From positions 638,397-702,396 of the forward strand of contig VSDK01006555.1 in NCBI GenBank assembly GCA_009767595.1: a DNA stretch of 64,000 nt, in the 5' to 3' direction. Position numbers and translations under genes: made by a program. Positions 25,516-36,682 of this stretch are shown in pieces (the first letter of the stretch is position 1; each line of letters starts with the position of its first letter). The stretch is from Symbiodinium kawagutii. Its lineage: Eukaryota > Sar > Dinophyceae > Suessiales > Symbiodiniaceae. A model generated the notes under the pieces. The model had not been told where the DNA came from. It saw only the letters and a program-made list of their open reading frames with translations, and ran no database searches.

Positions 25516-25913
25516 GGATGTCCTTATGTGACATTCAGAGCCACAGACAGGGATTGATTATTTGAATTGATTTGGCATTTTTTTGCATTCCATTTTCGCA
25601 TTCCGCAGTAGATGTGTTTTTGGGCATGATCAAAACGCAAGAGCAACGCAAAAACAACGCAAAAAAAACGCAAAAAAACACGCAAAAAAGCATAAAAAAC
25701 ACACAACGCAAAAAACAACGCAAAAAATGCAAAACACACCACAAAAAGACGCGTAAAAAACGCAACACAAAAAAACAACGCAAAACAAACGCAAAAAACG
25801 CAAACAATCGGAAAACATAAAACGACAACGCAAAAAAAAAACGCAAAAAAACACGCCAAAATAAGTATTTTCTGTATTCCAGTCTCTGGGCTAAATGTCA
25901 CATAAGGATGTCC
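25516..25913. mobile_element. MITE with hAT-like ends and 8-bp target duplication
   Basis: Perfect 12-bp terminal inverted repeats TTATGTGACATT / AATGTCACATAA (25524-25535 and 25894-25905), extending to 15 bp with one mismatch, are flanked on both sides by the direct repeat GGATGTCC (25516-25523 and 25906-25913). An 8-bp target duplication with short inverted repeats is the signature of the hAT superfamily. The 382-bp body has no transposase and its centre (about 25630-25860) is an irregular array of ACGCAAAA units. It lies 270 bp downstream of the stop codon of the 22.5-25.2 kb gene. Confidence 0.9.
25630..25860 (+). repeat. (ACGCAAAA)-type microsatellite inside the MITE
   Basis: Short variable units of ACGCAAAA/ACACGCAAAAA. 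The long ORFs across it on both strands (phenylalanine/cysteine- or lysine/threonine-rich) are products of the repeat. Confidence 0.9.
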
Positions 25914-27062
25914 TTTTGATCAGAATCATATTCCTTTGCCGGCCTCAAATAGCGAGCACCGATAAAGCCTGACTGATGAACGAGAAATCTTGATGTTTGA
26001 GACGAAAGCAAGGTGCTTTCTCCCAACCAGTTTTAGCAGTTTGCTGCGCGCAAACGAAGACGGAGAAAGAGGTGCATTTGATCGCTTTACACCGAGTCAC
26101 AAGCACTACAGTAAGTTTGTTTGTAGATTTTATGCTTATACTTTAGTGCTGCCCTATAATCCAAGTACGAGGATTTTGCATCTACCGTCAATTCATTTGA
26201 TGGCGTGGAGTCCGATGCTGATTCCACCTTCCCCTTGCACTGACTTGCGGTCTGTGTTTATGTGTGCAGAACAGTCGGAACCTGTGCTTCCCTCTGTAGC
26301 TCACAGTATCACAGTGTGCCTCTGTGTTCGTTTGACATGTTTTGACCACATTGTTGCTTCACTGATGCCAGTGTCTTTTGGGAAGGTGGCAGGGAGGGGT
26401 GAATTCGATTTTACTTTTGGCCATTGAAGGTTTGACTTTTTGCATTTTACATTTACGAACCGAGGTTGAGATTGCCCAGCACGAAGCTTTGCGAGCAGAT
26501 TAGATTGCCTTGAAAAGTCAGCTGACTCAGCAGGACATCCTTTGAAAAGTGCAGCTCCAAGGCAAGCCTATAAGAACCTCAGCTCTGAACTCGGAGAGTC
26601 AGTGGAGGCAGTGACGGTGCACCTGGTGCGTCTTCGGACAATTCATAGGATAACAAGGCGAAGATGGCAAGATGCGATGAATTCTTCGATGAAGAATTTC
26701 CTGTTTTGTGTTAGCGAGGCTTGGCCAAGTAGCAACAGACAATCAGTCAAATAGACAATAAATTCATTAATTTTGATTAGCAATCTCGTTGGTGCTTCTG
26801 ACCTCGTGGCTGCCAATTGAGTCTTTGTTTGCCTTGCAGTTTTCTAGATCCTAGGGTACCTCGATGGGATGTCGCAGATACTTTCCTTTCCTTTCCTTTC
26901 CTTTCCTAATATGAAGTTATGAAGATGTGGCACATAGCGCTCCATTGCGGCGGAGGCCGTCGTAACCAAATATGGTGCACCTCACCTCAGACCCACTGAC
27001 ATTCAGGGGCGCGCCTTCCTTAGTTTTCGTTGCAATTCTTCTCGCAATTCTATTGCGGGATA
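25914..27062. other. Exon-like fragments, unresolved
   Basis: Possible exons near 26034-26070 and 26555-26600 (flanked by AG and GTGGAGG) may belong to the gene that becomes recognisable at 27063. A (CCTTT)n tract lies at 26880-26905. Confidence 0.35.
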
Positions 27063-30000
27063 GTCGCGGATTGCCATTATGAAGCGCTGGAGCACTTGTC
27101 AAATTACTATTCAACCATAGTGATGATTTCCCAATCTATCCTGAAGTTTGCCACTGCTATTTTTTTGTTTTGTATCCAGAGACTGCTCACTGCCCAAAGG
27201 TTCCGAGCAAGACACTGCGTGCTGGTCCCTGCTTCTCAGCTAACAGAACAAGTATTGCGTGTGCAAGAAGATGGCCTCATCCAAACACTGGGACTTCACT
27301 TGTCACCTTTTCAAATGCACTTCCATTCAGACGAAGAATCTTTTGGATGTCTAGCATGTATTTCATGTATGACATTACTGACTGCACACTGCTGCTTGAT
27401 CATAGGGCGCTTATTCACTGTGCTGGGGCACTCAGGATTAATTTGCTGAAGTATGCTGCTGCAATCTCAGCTAATTTTCAGTTTCACTGCCAGGATGCCA
27501 GTTTTTTCCTCGGCCAAAACTAGTAGGAGCAAGTCCGGATAAGTTCACATCATACAACCAGCGCTCCCACTGAATGATGAAAGCTCCTAGGCGGCCTGCA
27601 GCACCCAAAAGGAATCAGAGAGTGGCTGAGAGCAGTGGATCGTAAAGATTTCTAAGTCTTCGTACATCATGATATATCTAGAACCTTGGTGATCTTCGGT
27701 GTCTTTTGGACTGACCAAGTCCCAAACGGATCAGGAACCTGCAAAGATCAGGTGAACCGACCAGGTGAACGAACCAATTGTACAGAGCCGGTCGCAAAGA
27801 AATCACAAGCATTTGCTCTGGAAAGCGCTATGTGCATTTGCGTGAAACAAGTCTGAGAAGTCATGTGCTTACAGGATTCGACGAGATACCATACAAGTGT
27901 ATTGTGCATGAGTATTGCTGCTTCAAGGACTTCTTCATGCAAGAATTCATATAATTCAATATAATTCATAAGAATATTGTATGAAAATATTGTTTGCAAA
28001 TCCCATGCAACACGAACAGTTCATGTGTTGCCATGCCAGGTCGGCTTTGTGCACGAAGGATCCGTATTGGTCGGAGAGGCAAGTAGCAAGAAAATTTGCT
28101 TCATATTTTCAACATTTTCTGACATGCTTCAATGCATCAGCTTGGAGGTAAAAGATGGATGGCTCGAATTGACAGCCGACACATGCGAGCGCTTCAACTT
28201 TGCACAGAGCCAGGTTGGAAATGGTGCTTCAAAATTCTACAAATTGAGATTCAACCAGCAGCACTTTTTAAAGTAGCACACGCGCTTGATTCGATGAATA
28301 ATGGATGTGCAGCCAATGGGTTAATTGCACTTTTAATGGCCATGTGTGAATGTAGCACCATGACTGACCGAAAGCCATTGCATTTGATGTCAGCATGAAA
28401 GCATGTTGGATGGATCTGAAGGCCATTTGGCCAAAGCAGCCCATGCAGGTGGGCCCCGTTCCCGTGTTCAAAAAGCTTCGAGTGACCTCCGCTGCCACTG
28501 AGTGCATTACTCAGTGGTAGCGGAGCCTGCTGCCATGGAGTCAGGGACCTCGTCTTTTACCTCGGGCCGCGAGCCTCCTCCACCTACGTGGGATGGTGCA
28601 GAACCAGCTGTGCAATTTCCAGTGTTCGAGAAGAATGTTCGGTTGTGGGAGTACGAGACTGAGCTGGACGAGAAGAAACGTGGTGTTCGCCTTCTTCGAT
28701 CCTTGACGGGGGTCGCCCGCGCTGCAGTCGACAACCTCGACTTCGACAAGGTCGCGCACAAGGGCGGCGTGAAGAACATCATGGCTCGTCTTCGAGAACA
28801 GTTCGCGCCCCACTTGGAACTTTCAGTTCCTAGGGCCTTTGAGCGTGCCATTTATGGAGCTCCACGCTCCCACAAGGAATCCATCCAGGAGTACATCATC
28901 CGCTGCGAGCGGAACTTCTACTTGCTGGAGAAGGAGGGGGTGAACTTGCCTGACATCGCCGTTGGCTATGTCATGTATCGCCAGGCGAGTTTGACGGACA
29001 GCCAGGAGCTTCGTTATGGTGCCTGGGCGAATGGAAAGTATGACAAAGCTACGGTGATCTCTTGCCTGAGGAAGCTGGATAAGGTGCTGAGTGAGTCCAA
29101 GACCAAGAGCTGAGTGGCGTTGCTATATGGCGACGGCGAGACTGACGAGCCCTATCTGCATGACGGCGACGATGAGACGGACGATCACGAGATCTTCCTG
29201 CAGGACACCGAGGACTTTAATGAAGAGGGCTACGTTTACTTGTCGACGGAGCAGGCCGACAAGATCTTCGATGAGGGTGAACTGCAGCTCATCTTGGCGA
29301 CGTACCAGGAGGTGAAACGCGCTATGCAGGCTCGTCAGAAGGGCCGAGACTTCTACCGTGGTGAGAAGGGAAAAGGAAAAGGCAAAGGACGGGGCTCACC
29401 TTGGCGGGACTATGTCAAGGACAAGAAGCGGGTTCATGTGGAGCAGCTGAAGTTGCGAACGCGATGCGCTAGGTGTGGTGCTGTTGGTCATTGGGCTAGA
29501 GAATGCCGTGCTCCTCAAGCTCAAGCACCAGCAACTCCGCCGAGTGTCAGTGCGAAGTCAGCAAGTTCCTCGACCGGTACTACCAGCCAGAGTTGGTACG
29601 TGGCCATGAACCCAGCTCCATGTTCCTTGCAGCAGTTTGATCACTGTTTTGGTAGCGAGTGTGGGGGCAACAACACTCAATGTTTTGGGGTTACAGTTGT
29701 GGGTGATCACAACAGCAACAGCACTGCACGTTCCGTTTCTCAGGATGTGCCCATGGAACCCGCTGTGAGTAGGAATAGCGGGAGCAGTTTTGTAGGGCCA
29801 GCTTGGATCAGCAGCTGCTGGTTCATTGGACTCACCACGAGTCCTTCCATGGCTGTCGTCGACACGGCGGCACAAGACGGCTTGGTAGGTGATGCAGCTC
29901 TTCTTCGGCTAAAAGAAAACCTGGATCGACTCGGGCTCCGGATTGCATGGTTGAATCACAAGAAGACGAAGGCTCATGGAGTAGGAGGTGAAGCTCAGGT

Positions 30001-33000
30001 TCTTGGGTTGGCTGCAATACCTCTAGGAATTGGTGGTGTCTCTGGGGTCCTCGAGGTTACTGTCGTCAAGGGTGATATCCCACTCCTACTACCCATCAAA
30101 CTACTCAAAGAGCTTGGGGCAGTGATCGATTTGGGTCAGAGTTGCATGCATCTCCAACGTCTTCAGAAGTCAGTCAGTTTGCACACTTTAGCCTCTGGAC
30201 ATGTTGCAGTTGAGATTTTGCAATTTGGAGATGGTTTTGTTTTTCCTTCAGATGCAAGTGGAGCTGGCCTTCAAGATGTTGATTTTCGAACCGCTGCTGG
30301 CTCAGAAACCGGTTGCGTGATGCTGACCCACAACGTGCCTCACCACCGTGCTGTCAACCATGGAGGGCCTTGCACTCTTTCGCCGTGCCTACCACCGCAT
30401 CTCAGGGGGAGATGTGCCAATGGAACCAGGAGCAGAATTTCGCATGGTTCACAATCCCAAGAAGGCGGTGAAGAACTGGCGCATCTTGCTCGACAAGGTG
30501 ATCATCGTCTGCGATATGATTGGGCAAGAGAGCTTGGTCAACTCGTGGTTGCCTCCGGATGCGGCGTCCGCGGGCTACTCTCCGCCTTCCTCGGCTCAGC
30601 TGGCTCAGGGGGTGATTCGTGGCGAGCCGTTGGCCCCTTTGAAGAGCAAGACGGCACCACTGGTCCCGGCGGCGACTTGTGCACATCGTACGGAGTGCCT
30701 TGCAGTGGGAGCGAACCAGTACCAGGCCTGGGTGATCTGCAAGGACTGCCATTCCCGCTGGAAGATGCCTGTGGAGTACACCAAGCCGGTGGCCCGATGC
30801 ATCATGCTCTGCGAGTCACCGAACTGATGATGGGCGAGTACGGCAACCAAGCGATTGGCACCGAGAAGTACCAGGATGCCAAGGGGTACTACGACAGCGA
30901 GATGATGGCTTGGGCCGAGAAGATCGTCAACGAGCAGGACGAAGTGGCACAACTGCAACGCTTGACAGAGGAGCTGAATGCCAACGCGGAGATGGACGAA
31001 GCGAGAACGAGATCAAGAATGACGATGAGCTCTCCGCCAACGGCAGCCAATCGGGTGAGGAAGACTTCCAAGTCACCCAGGAGAGAAAGGTGAAGCTGCG
31101 TGGTTCCAACTTGCGAGCATATGTGGCTCGCTTGAAGTCGGCTCCGCACTATGAGGTGGTCGAGACCTATGTTGCCCAGGATGGTGGCTACTATAAGGTG
31201 GTCGATGACGAGGAGTTGGATGTGGTTGACGAGTGCGTGGTGCATGTGAGGAAAACTCGACGTGGAGAGATGGAGGATCGCGTTCCGGAGATCAATGAGA
31301 CGGCGCTCCCCAAGAAGTACAAGACACGGTTGAAGCGTGCCGAGCACGAACTGGAGGTGACTGCTCTCGCTGTGGATGTCTCTGAGGTCTACAGCCCGCC
31401 GCGGATTACCGTGACTGCCAAGAAGGCCGGACTTCGTGCTGGCCGAGCGTATGATCTCCTCACTGGCTATGATCTTTCAAAGCCAGCTGACAAGCGTCGG
31501 ATGTGGAAGGAACTTCGAGAAGATGATCCTGAGCTTGTGACCAATTCGCCACCCTGTACACCTTTTTCCCCATTACAGGGTTGGAATTTCCCAAAGATGG
31601 ACCCGGAGCGTGTGGCCTTACTTCTTGAAGATGGAAGACTACATGTTTGCAATTCGTGTGAAGTGGCTGTTTGGCAGCACAAAAGGGGCAAGTTGTTTCT
31701 GTTTGAACATCCCAAGCCCTCAGCAGCATGGCGTGAGCCCGAGATGGTAGACCTCATGGCCATGGACGGCGTCTACATCTGCAACACCGACATGTGTGCC
31801 TATGGAATGCAGGTAGAGAACCTTCCCAACAAGAAGGCAACACAATGGGTGACGAATAGCTGGGACATCGCCTGTGAGCTGCAGAAGAAATGTTCGGGGC
31901 AACATGACCATGAACCACTCACTAATGGTCGTGCGAAAAAGGCAGCCGTGTACCCAGAACCATTGTGTCGGGCCATTGTGAGAGGGCTGAAGCGACATCT
32001 GCGACGACAATCTGGGGTCTTCCTACAGATGACCTTCGATGATGAGGAGGAGGACTCGTTTGTGGTCAACACAGATGTCTTTGCCGGCGACGTCATCGAT
32101 GAGGAGGCGATGGACGACTTGGAAGACCAAGGACCTCATGATGGGCATCGTTCAGACTTGGGTGGTTCTGGTGCTGCAGTGACGGAGGATGACAAGAAGA
32201 AGATTTGCAAGATGCACGTGAATCTCGGTCACCCAGCTCGAGATAGCTTTCTGCGGTTTCTTCGAGCAGGCCGAGTTCGTCATGAGGTCATCCGGTGGGT
32301 GGCAAAGGAGTTCCGATGTGCCACCTGTGAGAGCCAAGCACTGCCGAAAGCACCAAGGCCAGCGGTGGTGCCAAAGACCTACACTCCAGGAGTTGCAGTT
32401 GGCATCGATCTTTTCTACATTCCGGACTTGCAGAATCAACGCTCGGTGCCTATCCTCAACATCGTTGACTTAGGCACGAACTACCAGATGCTGGAGGTCT
32501 TGGACGATAAGTCGCCGACGACTATATGGCAGGCCTTTTGGCGGAGTTGGTGTCGGACTTTTGGTGTGCCGCAGTATGTCTCCATGGATGAGGGCCTGGA
32601 ATTCCGAGGTGAGTTCACCCGATGGTGCGCTGATTTTGGGGCCATCACTTTCAGAGCAGCTGCTCGATCTCCTTGGCAAAACGGCAAGGTGGAGCGTCAT
32701 GGTGGGCTGATGAAGACCATGATTGAGCAGGCCCGAATGACTGCAGCCTTGGAGTCGATGGATGAGTTGAAGCTCCTTTTGCAAGAGTGTGAGGCCTCGA
32801 AAAACAGATTCATGAATCGCTCAGGGTATAGCCCTGTGCAGAGACAGATAGGCCAATGGCCACGGCTTCCAGGGTCGCTTATGAGCGACGAACTACTTGA
32901 CCCAGGTCTCCAGATGCACACAACTTCAGACGACTTCAGCCGCCTCCTCGAGCTCAGGCAGCTGGCTCAAGCTGCGTTTGTCAAAGCGGCCAGCAAAGAA

Positions 33001-36000
33001 GCGGCGGCCAAGTCGCTCCGTGCACGATCTCGAGTTCAACGAGTTTTCAAGACTGGAGACATCGTTTACGTCTTCCGTGCTCTTCGGAGGAAGAAAGCTA
33101 CTGTTGAACAAGAGCAAGGAGACCGAGGCGAAGGAGTTGGTCGTAGAGCAACTTGGGTTGGACCTGGGCATGTCCTCGCTATGGAAGGGTCTGTGGTTTG
33201 GATCAACATGTTTGGGGAACTTTGGCGAGCAGCAGTGGAGCAGACCCGTGAAGCTACAACGGTGGAGAAGTTGGGAGCAGAGGTTGTCGCCGAGGACTTC
33301 AGCGAGATGCAGGAACGTCTTAAGAGGAGCGCCCATCGATCTGGATTTCGCGATGTGACAGACGACTCCAGGTTTCTTGATGGAGAAGAGCAAGGCGTGG
33401 ATGACATAGCTCGAGAAGGAGAAGAACGTGGCAGACCACGTGTGCGCTTTGCCGAAGATGACGAGGTGATTCCCATTGGGGCTAGAGATCAAGGCGCTGG
33501 CGGTGACCTTCTACATGAAGAAGATGAAGGAGAGCTACGGACTTTGTTTGAGCCCGTTGAAGCTGAAGCTGAGAGTTCAGGTCGTCGGGGTTCACATCAG
33601 ACAGTGGCTGAACCGGATGCAGAGGCGGCTGTGACAGAGCCCAACCTGGAAGATGAGAGACAAGCCTTTGATGAAGATGCGGAAGAAGTTGCCATGGAAG
33701 CGATGCGAGAATCCATCCATCAGAATGAGGTTTTGGATGGAGTTCCAAATGGATATGGTCGTGCACGCCAGCAGACATCGAGGATCTGGCGAAGAACACC
33801 CGATCCTTACTTTGCGGAGTTCTACTTGGCTGACGAGCAGGAGTCAGTGGACGTCACCGAGGAGCCAACCCACGACTACTGGGTGTATGATTGGCATCGC
33901 CAAGTCCTACAACGACGCCACGTTCATTGGAGGAGAGCATCTTTCAATCCCGGGTCAGTGCAGGGTAGTCCGCTTCCGCTTCGTGCTTTGAAGAAATCGA
34001 GGACTACAAGAATGGTTCGCGATGGCGGAAAGGTGGAGGAGTTCAAGGATGAATGGTCACTGTTTGCAAAAAGAGAGGAGAAGCATCGATGGTGGCGTGG
34101 TGTGACCGAATTTGAAGTCGACCAGCACTTCTTGATGGGCAACACAGGCTTCTCGTTGAACAAGAAGCGTGGCGAAGGAGAGGTGTTTCCCCATGAGATT
34201 CCTCAAGAAGACTGGCCTGAATGGAAGGTGCAAGATGACTTGGAGATGCAGAAGATTATTGACAGTGGAGCACTGCGTGTTCTCGATGAGGTTGAGACCA
34301 AGGATGTGCTCCAACAGTTGGATGAGGCCGGACAATCTGCTCGGGTGTTGCCAACGAGGATGGTGCGACGGATGAAACCTGGGGAATCCCCAGGAGCGCC
34401 CAGGATCAAGAAGAGTCGCTTCTGTATCAGGGGCGATAAGGACCCTGACATAGCAGAGTTGGCGAGATTTGCACCAACGGTTACAACGTCCAACTTGCAG
34501 ATCCTGATCCAGGCGGCTGTCAACAAGGGCTTCAATGGATGGGTAGGCGATTTGAAATCCGCCTTCACTCAGAGTTTGCCGCTTGTGAGAAAGGCGGGTA
34601 AGCTCTACTGCCGTTTGGAAGATGGTCGCATTGCGGAGATAGTCCTGGGTTGCTATGGACTATGTGATGCTCCAATGCACTGGCGCAAAACTCTGGTGCA
34701 GTTCTTGGTGGACGAGTTGAAGTACAAGCAGTCAGCCTTGGATCCATGCACCTATGTCCTGCAGGATGAGAAGGGATTGCGTGGGATGGTCGCCGTTGAG
34801 ATCGACGACCTGCTGATGTTTGGCGACGAAGTCCACGACGGCAAGATGAAGCTGTTGCAGGAAAGATTTACCTTCGGCAAAATCGAGAAGCTTGGACCGC
34901 AAGGAGTCAACTTCAATGGTCGGCGACTCCGATGCGTGGAAGGCACCGTCTTTATCGACATGAAGGCCTTCGTCGAAGAACGTCTTGAAGTTGTTCCCCT
35001 GGACAAGGAGCGCCTCAAGGTTAAGTCTGAACCTCTCTCAGAAGAGGAATTGGGGCTTGTGAGAAAGGCATGTGGCTCGTTGAACTGGGCTGGTCGTGAA
35101 GGTCGTCCCGACGCCGCGGCTTCGGCGTCAATGTTCGCATCGACCATGAAGGAGATGACTGTGGCGGACGTGATGGAACTCAACAAGGTGATCCTCCAGA
35201 TCAAGGAGAACTCGGAGGTCGCTTTGCAGGTACAGCCCATCGATGAAGATCGTCTTCGCTGGGGTGTGATCTCGGATGCCTCGTGGGCAAACGCGAAGGG
35301 AGGCAAAACCCAAGGAGGACATTTGCTCATCTGCTTCGACGAGCAGTTGCTTCGTGGAGCCAGAGCCAAGTGTAACCTTTTGCGCTGGAAGAGCGGCCTG
35401 TCGACCTAAATTTACATTTTTGACAAAATCAAGGAAAAATTTACGTAAATTTTATGATTTACGTAAATTTGGCCGATACCTAAATTTACTAATTTCGGAG
35501 GGTCAGGGAACTTTGGCAGCAGAGTGCCAGTCGCTAGCCCGAGGCATTGGCGATCTGCTTTGGATGATGGTGATGTATGCCGAGCTGGTTGACCCGGAGT
35601 TCCAGCTGAGGAACTGGCGACGGCATGTCGCTAAGCTTGGCTACTCGGCCTTCTCCAAGCACTCCGACACTGACGAGCTGGAGGGTGCCTTAGCAGTGGT
35701 GGACGCAAAGAGCCTCTATGATCTCCTGTCGAACGAGACGAGTGGGGGAGCTGATAAACGAACGGCCCTGGATGTGCAGATGCTGCGAGAAGAGCTACAA
35801 GATCTTCGTGGCCGTGTGAGGTGGATTGACCACATCCACATGGTTGCAGACTGCCTGACGAAGAAGAGAGGACGCGCGCAGCCTCTTTTCGACCTGTTGA
35901 AGACGGGCGAGTTCGGCATCACCGAAGAATCGGTCACCTTGGGCCATCGCTCTCAAGATCGACTTGAGAACGGGTACAATAGAAGATGAACTTTCGGTCA

Positions 36001-36682
36001 GCAAGATTTTCGGGGTGCTGTGAATGTAGCACCATGACTGACCGAAAGCCATTGCATTTGATGTCAGCATGAAAGCATGTTGGATGGATCTGAAGGCCAT
36101 TTGGCCAAAGCAGCCCATGCAGGTGGGCCCCGTTCCCGTGTTCAAAAAGCTTCGAGTGACCTCCGCTGCCACTGAGTGCATTACTCACCATGATATTGAT
36201 TCTGATCATAGAAGATATGACCAGAATCTATGTATGCAATACACAACTATGACTATGTACAATTACTAGTAACAAGGACCATAGACCATAGCTATCCTCA
36301 CATATACTTTGACATGATGGCTCAGTGACCATTGCACGATCCGATTTGATCAAGTTGCTTTCATACTGTGTCCATGTTTATATGAGGTTGTGTATGTCGT
36401 GCCGTGTAGAGTGCAGTAAATAGTCCAGTGCATAGTGCGGTGTAGCGTAGTGTCAGGCAACGACGTAGTTAGAAGGAGAAAACAAGCACCAACAAAGTCT
36501 CTATATACTCCTTTTGTGATTTGAAATCATTTGGTTTGTCACGCTTGCGTAGTTTGCTGGCTTCGTATTTGAAAGCAGATTTCAGATGGCGTTGCTGCCG
36601 AAGACTTGCACCTTGCAGTGCAGCAAGATGCTTCAGATGTGCAGTACAGCCATCAGATGTGGTTCTTATTCGCAATGGGGCT
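27063..36682 (+). CDS. Unrecognised multi-exon gene interrupted by a retrotransposon in an intron
   Basis: Candidate exons 27063-27097, 27180-27251, 27406-27435, 28040-28082, 28149-28212 and, beyond the copia element, 36586-36682. Phases match at every junction except 27097/27180, where an exon may be missing. The exon at 28149-28212 ends in phase 1 at a GT donor, and the first good acceptor after the element (TTTCAG at 36580-36585) opens an exon in the required phase (VAAEDLHLAVQQDASD). This places the whole 7.8-kb retrotransposon in one intron, in the same orientation as the gene. I do not recognise the protein; start and stop are not found. Inference rests on splice signals and phase only. 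Confidence 0.4.
28345..28513 (+). repeat. 5' LTR
   Basis: Begins TGTGAATGTAGCACC and ends GTGCATTACTCA. By eye it is identical to the 3' LTR over all 169 bases. At 169 bp it is at the short end for copia elements. Confidence 0.97.
28515..28526 (+). promoter_or_regulatory. Minus-strand primer-binding site (initiator Met-tRNA type)
   Basis: TGGTAGCGGAGC starts two bases after the 5' LTR. It is close to the TGGTA-type site complementary to the 3' end of initiator methionine tRNA used by most copia elements; one or two differences from the plant form are seen. Confidence 0.85.
28535..29113 (+). CDS. Retrotransposon Gag (UBN2-type)
   Basis: Structural capsid protein of 192 residues from the first ATG after the primer-binding site to TGA at 29111. 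The upstream frame is open through the LTR end but lacks ATG. The body matches the copia Gag pattern: tryptophan near the start of the domain (NVRLWEYETELDEKK), a charged central helix and an aromatic IIRCERNFYLLE segment. The frame continues without change past the TGA into the zinc knuckle, so the stop is either a nonsense mutation or a readthrough site. Confidence 0.9.
   Translation: MESGTSSFTSGREPPPPTWDGAEPAVQFPVFEKNVRLWEYETELDEKKRGVRLLRSLTGVARAAVDNLDFDKVAHKGGVKNIMARLREQFAPHLELSVPRAFERAIYGAPRSHKESIQEYIIRCERNFYLLEKEGVNLPDIAVGYVMYRQASLTDSQELRYGAWANGKYDKATVISCLRKLDKVLSESKTKS
29114..30345 (+). pseudogene. Retrotransposon nucleocapsid and protease segment
   Basis: In frame with Gag after the TGA. 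It contains an acidic stretch, a basic GKGKGKGRG run, one CCHC zinc knuckle (29465-29506, CARCGAVGHWAREC) and a retropepsin-like protease with the active-site motif VVDTAAQDG, catalytic Asp at 29861-29863. Reading frame stays open to 31093 but the copia-like sense of the translation is lost after about 30345, where a different frame takes over. Confidence 0.8.
30346..31000 (+). pseudogene. Frame-shifted linker between protease and integrase
   Basis: Coding sense passes to another frame at about 30348-30827 (containing a CxxC pair, WVICKDCHSRWKMP), then back to the first frame at about 30830-31000 (YQDAKGYYDSEMMAWAEKI), then to the third frame that carries integrase. That is three frame changes in about 650 bp. 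They could be small indels in this copy or assembly errors; the exact points are uncertain within tens of bases. Confidence 0.6.
31001..35409 (+). pseudogene. Retrotransposon integrase, reverse transcriptase and start of RNase H
   Basis: One open frame of about 1,470 codons. Integrase: zinc-binding HHCC region with CATC at about 32318-32329, then catalytic Asp at 32407, Asp at 32587 and Glu at 32692, the last two 35 codons apart as in D,D(35)E enzymes. Reverse transcriptase (RVT_2 type): about 34380-34950, with the catalytic pair in AVEIDDLLMF (Asp codons at 34804 and 34807). RNase H: first catalytic Asp in ISDASWAN at 35275. The frame ends at TAA 35407 inside an AT-rich insertion, before the RNase H Glu. 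Confidence 0.92.
35404..35500 (+). other. AT-rich insertion interrupting RNase H
   Basis: About 90-95 bp of AT-rich sequence separate two parts of RNase H coding sequence that should be adjacent. It contains the 12-bp direct repeat ACCTAAATTTAC at 35404-35415 and 35478-35489 and the internal palindrome AAATTTACGTAAATTT. It introduces TAA at 35407 and shifts the frame. Its composition is unlike the rest of the element. It could be a small inserted element, an intron-like element (introner), or a local rearrangement. Confidence 0.8.
35501..35989 (+). pseudogene. Retrotransposon RNase H, C-terminal part
   Basis: Continues RNase H in another frame: GTLAAECQSLARG with the second catalytic Glu, then VVDAKSLYDLL with a catalytic Asp near 35702, then a basic C-terminus to TGA at 35987-35989. 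Separated from the first half by the AT-rich insertion. Confidence 0.85.
36008..36018 (+). promoter_or_regulatory. Probable polypurine tract region (weak)
   Basis: The bases just before the 3' LTR read TTTCGGGGTGC. A purine run is expected here for plus-strand priming; only GGGG is present, so the assignment is by position. Confidence 0.35.
36019..36187 (+). repeat. 3' LTR
   Basis: Same 169 bases as the 5' LTR, followed directly by the CCATG target duplication. Confidence 0.97.

Larger units (their letters stand above)
28345..36187 (+). mobile_element. Ty1/copia LTR retrotransposon, complete structure, damaged coding region
   Basis: Two 169-bp LTRs that look identical base for base, TG...CA ends, a 5-bp target duplication, a tRNA primer-binding site and domains in copia order: Gag, zinc knuckle, protease, integrase, reverse transcriptase, RNase H. 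Identical LTRs point to a recent insertion. The coding region is nevertheless broken by an in-frame TGA after Gag, at least three frame changes between about 30.3 and 31.0 kb, and an AT-rich insertion inside RNase H, so this copy could not make its own full polyprotein by ordinary translation. Confidence 0.98.
28340..36192. other. 5-bp target-site duplication CCATG
   Basis: CCATG at 28340-28344 directly before the 5' LTR and at 36188-36192 directly after the 3' LTR, as expected for a Ty1/copia integration event. Confidence 0.97.

Noticed and set aside
26929..27837. Inverted pair GCACATAGCGCT about 900 bp apart
   Set aside because: Only 12 bp, no flanking target duplication, and the sequence between holds exon candidates; not enough for a transposon.
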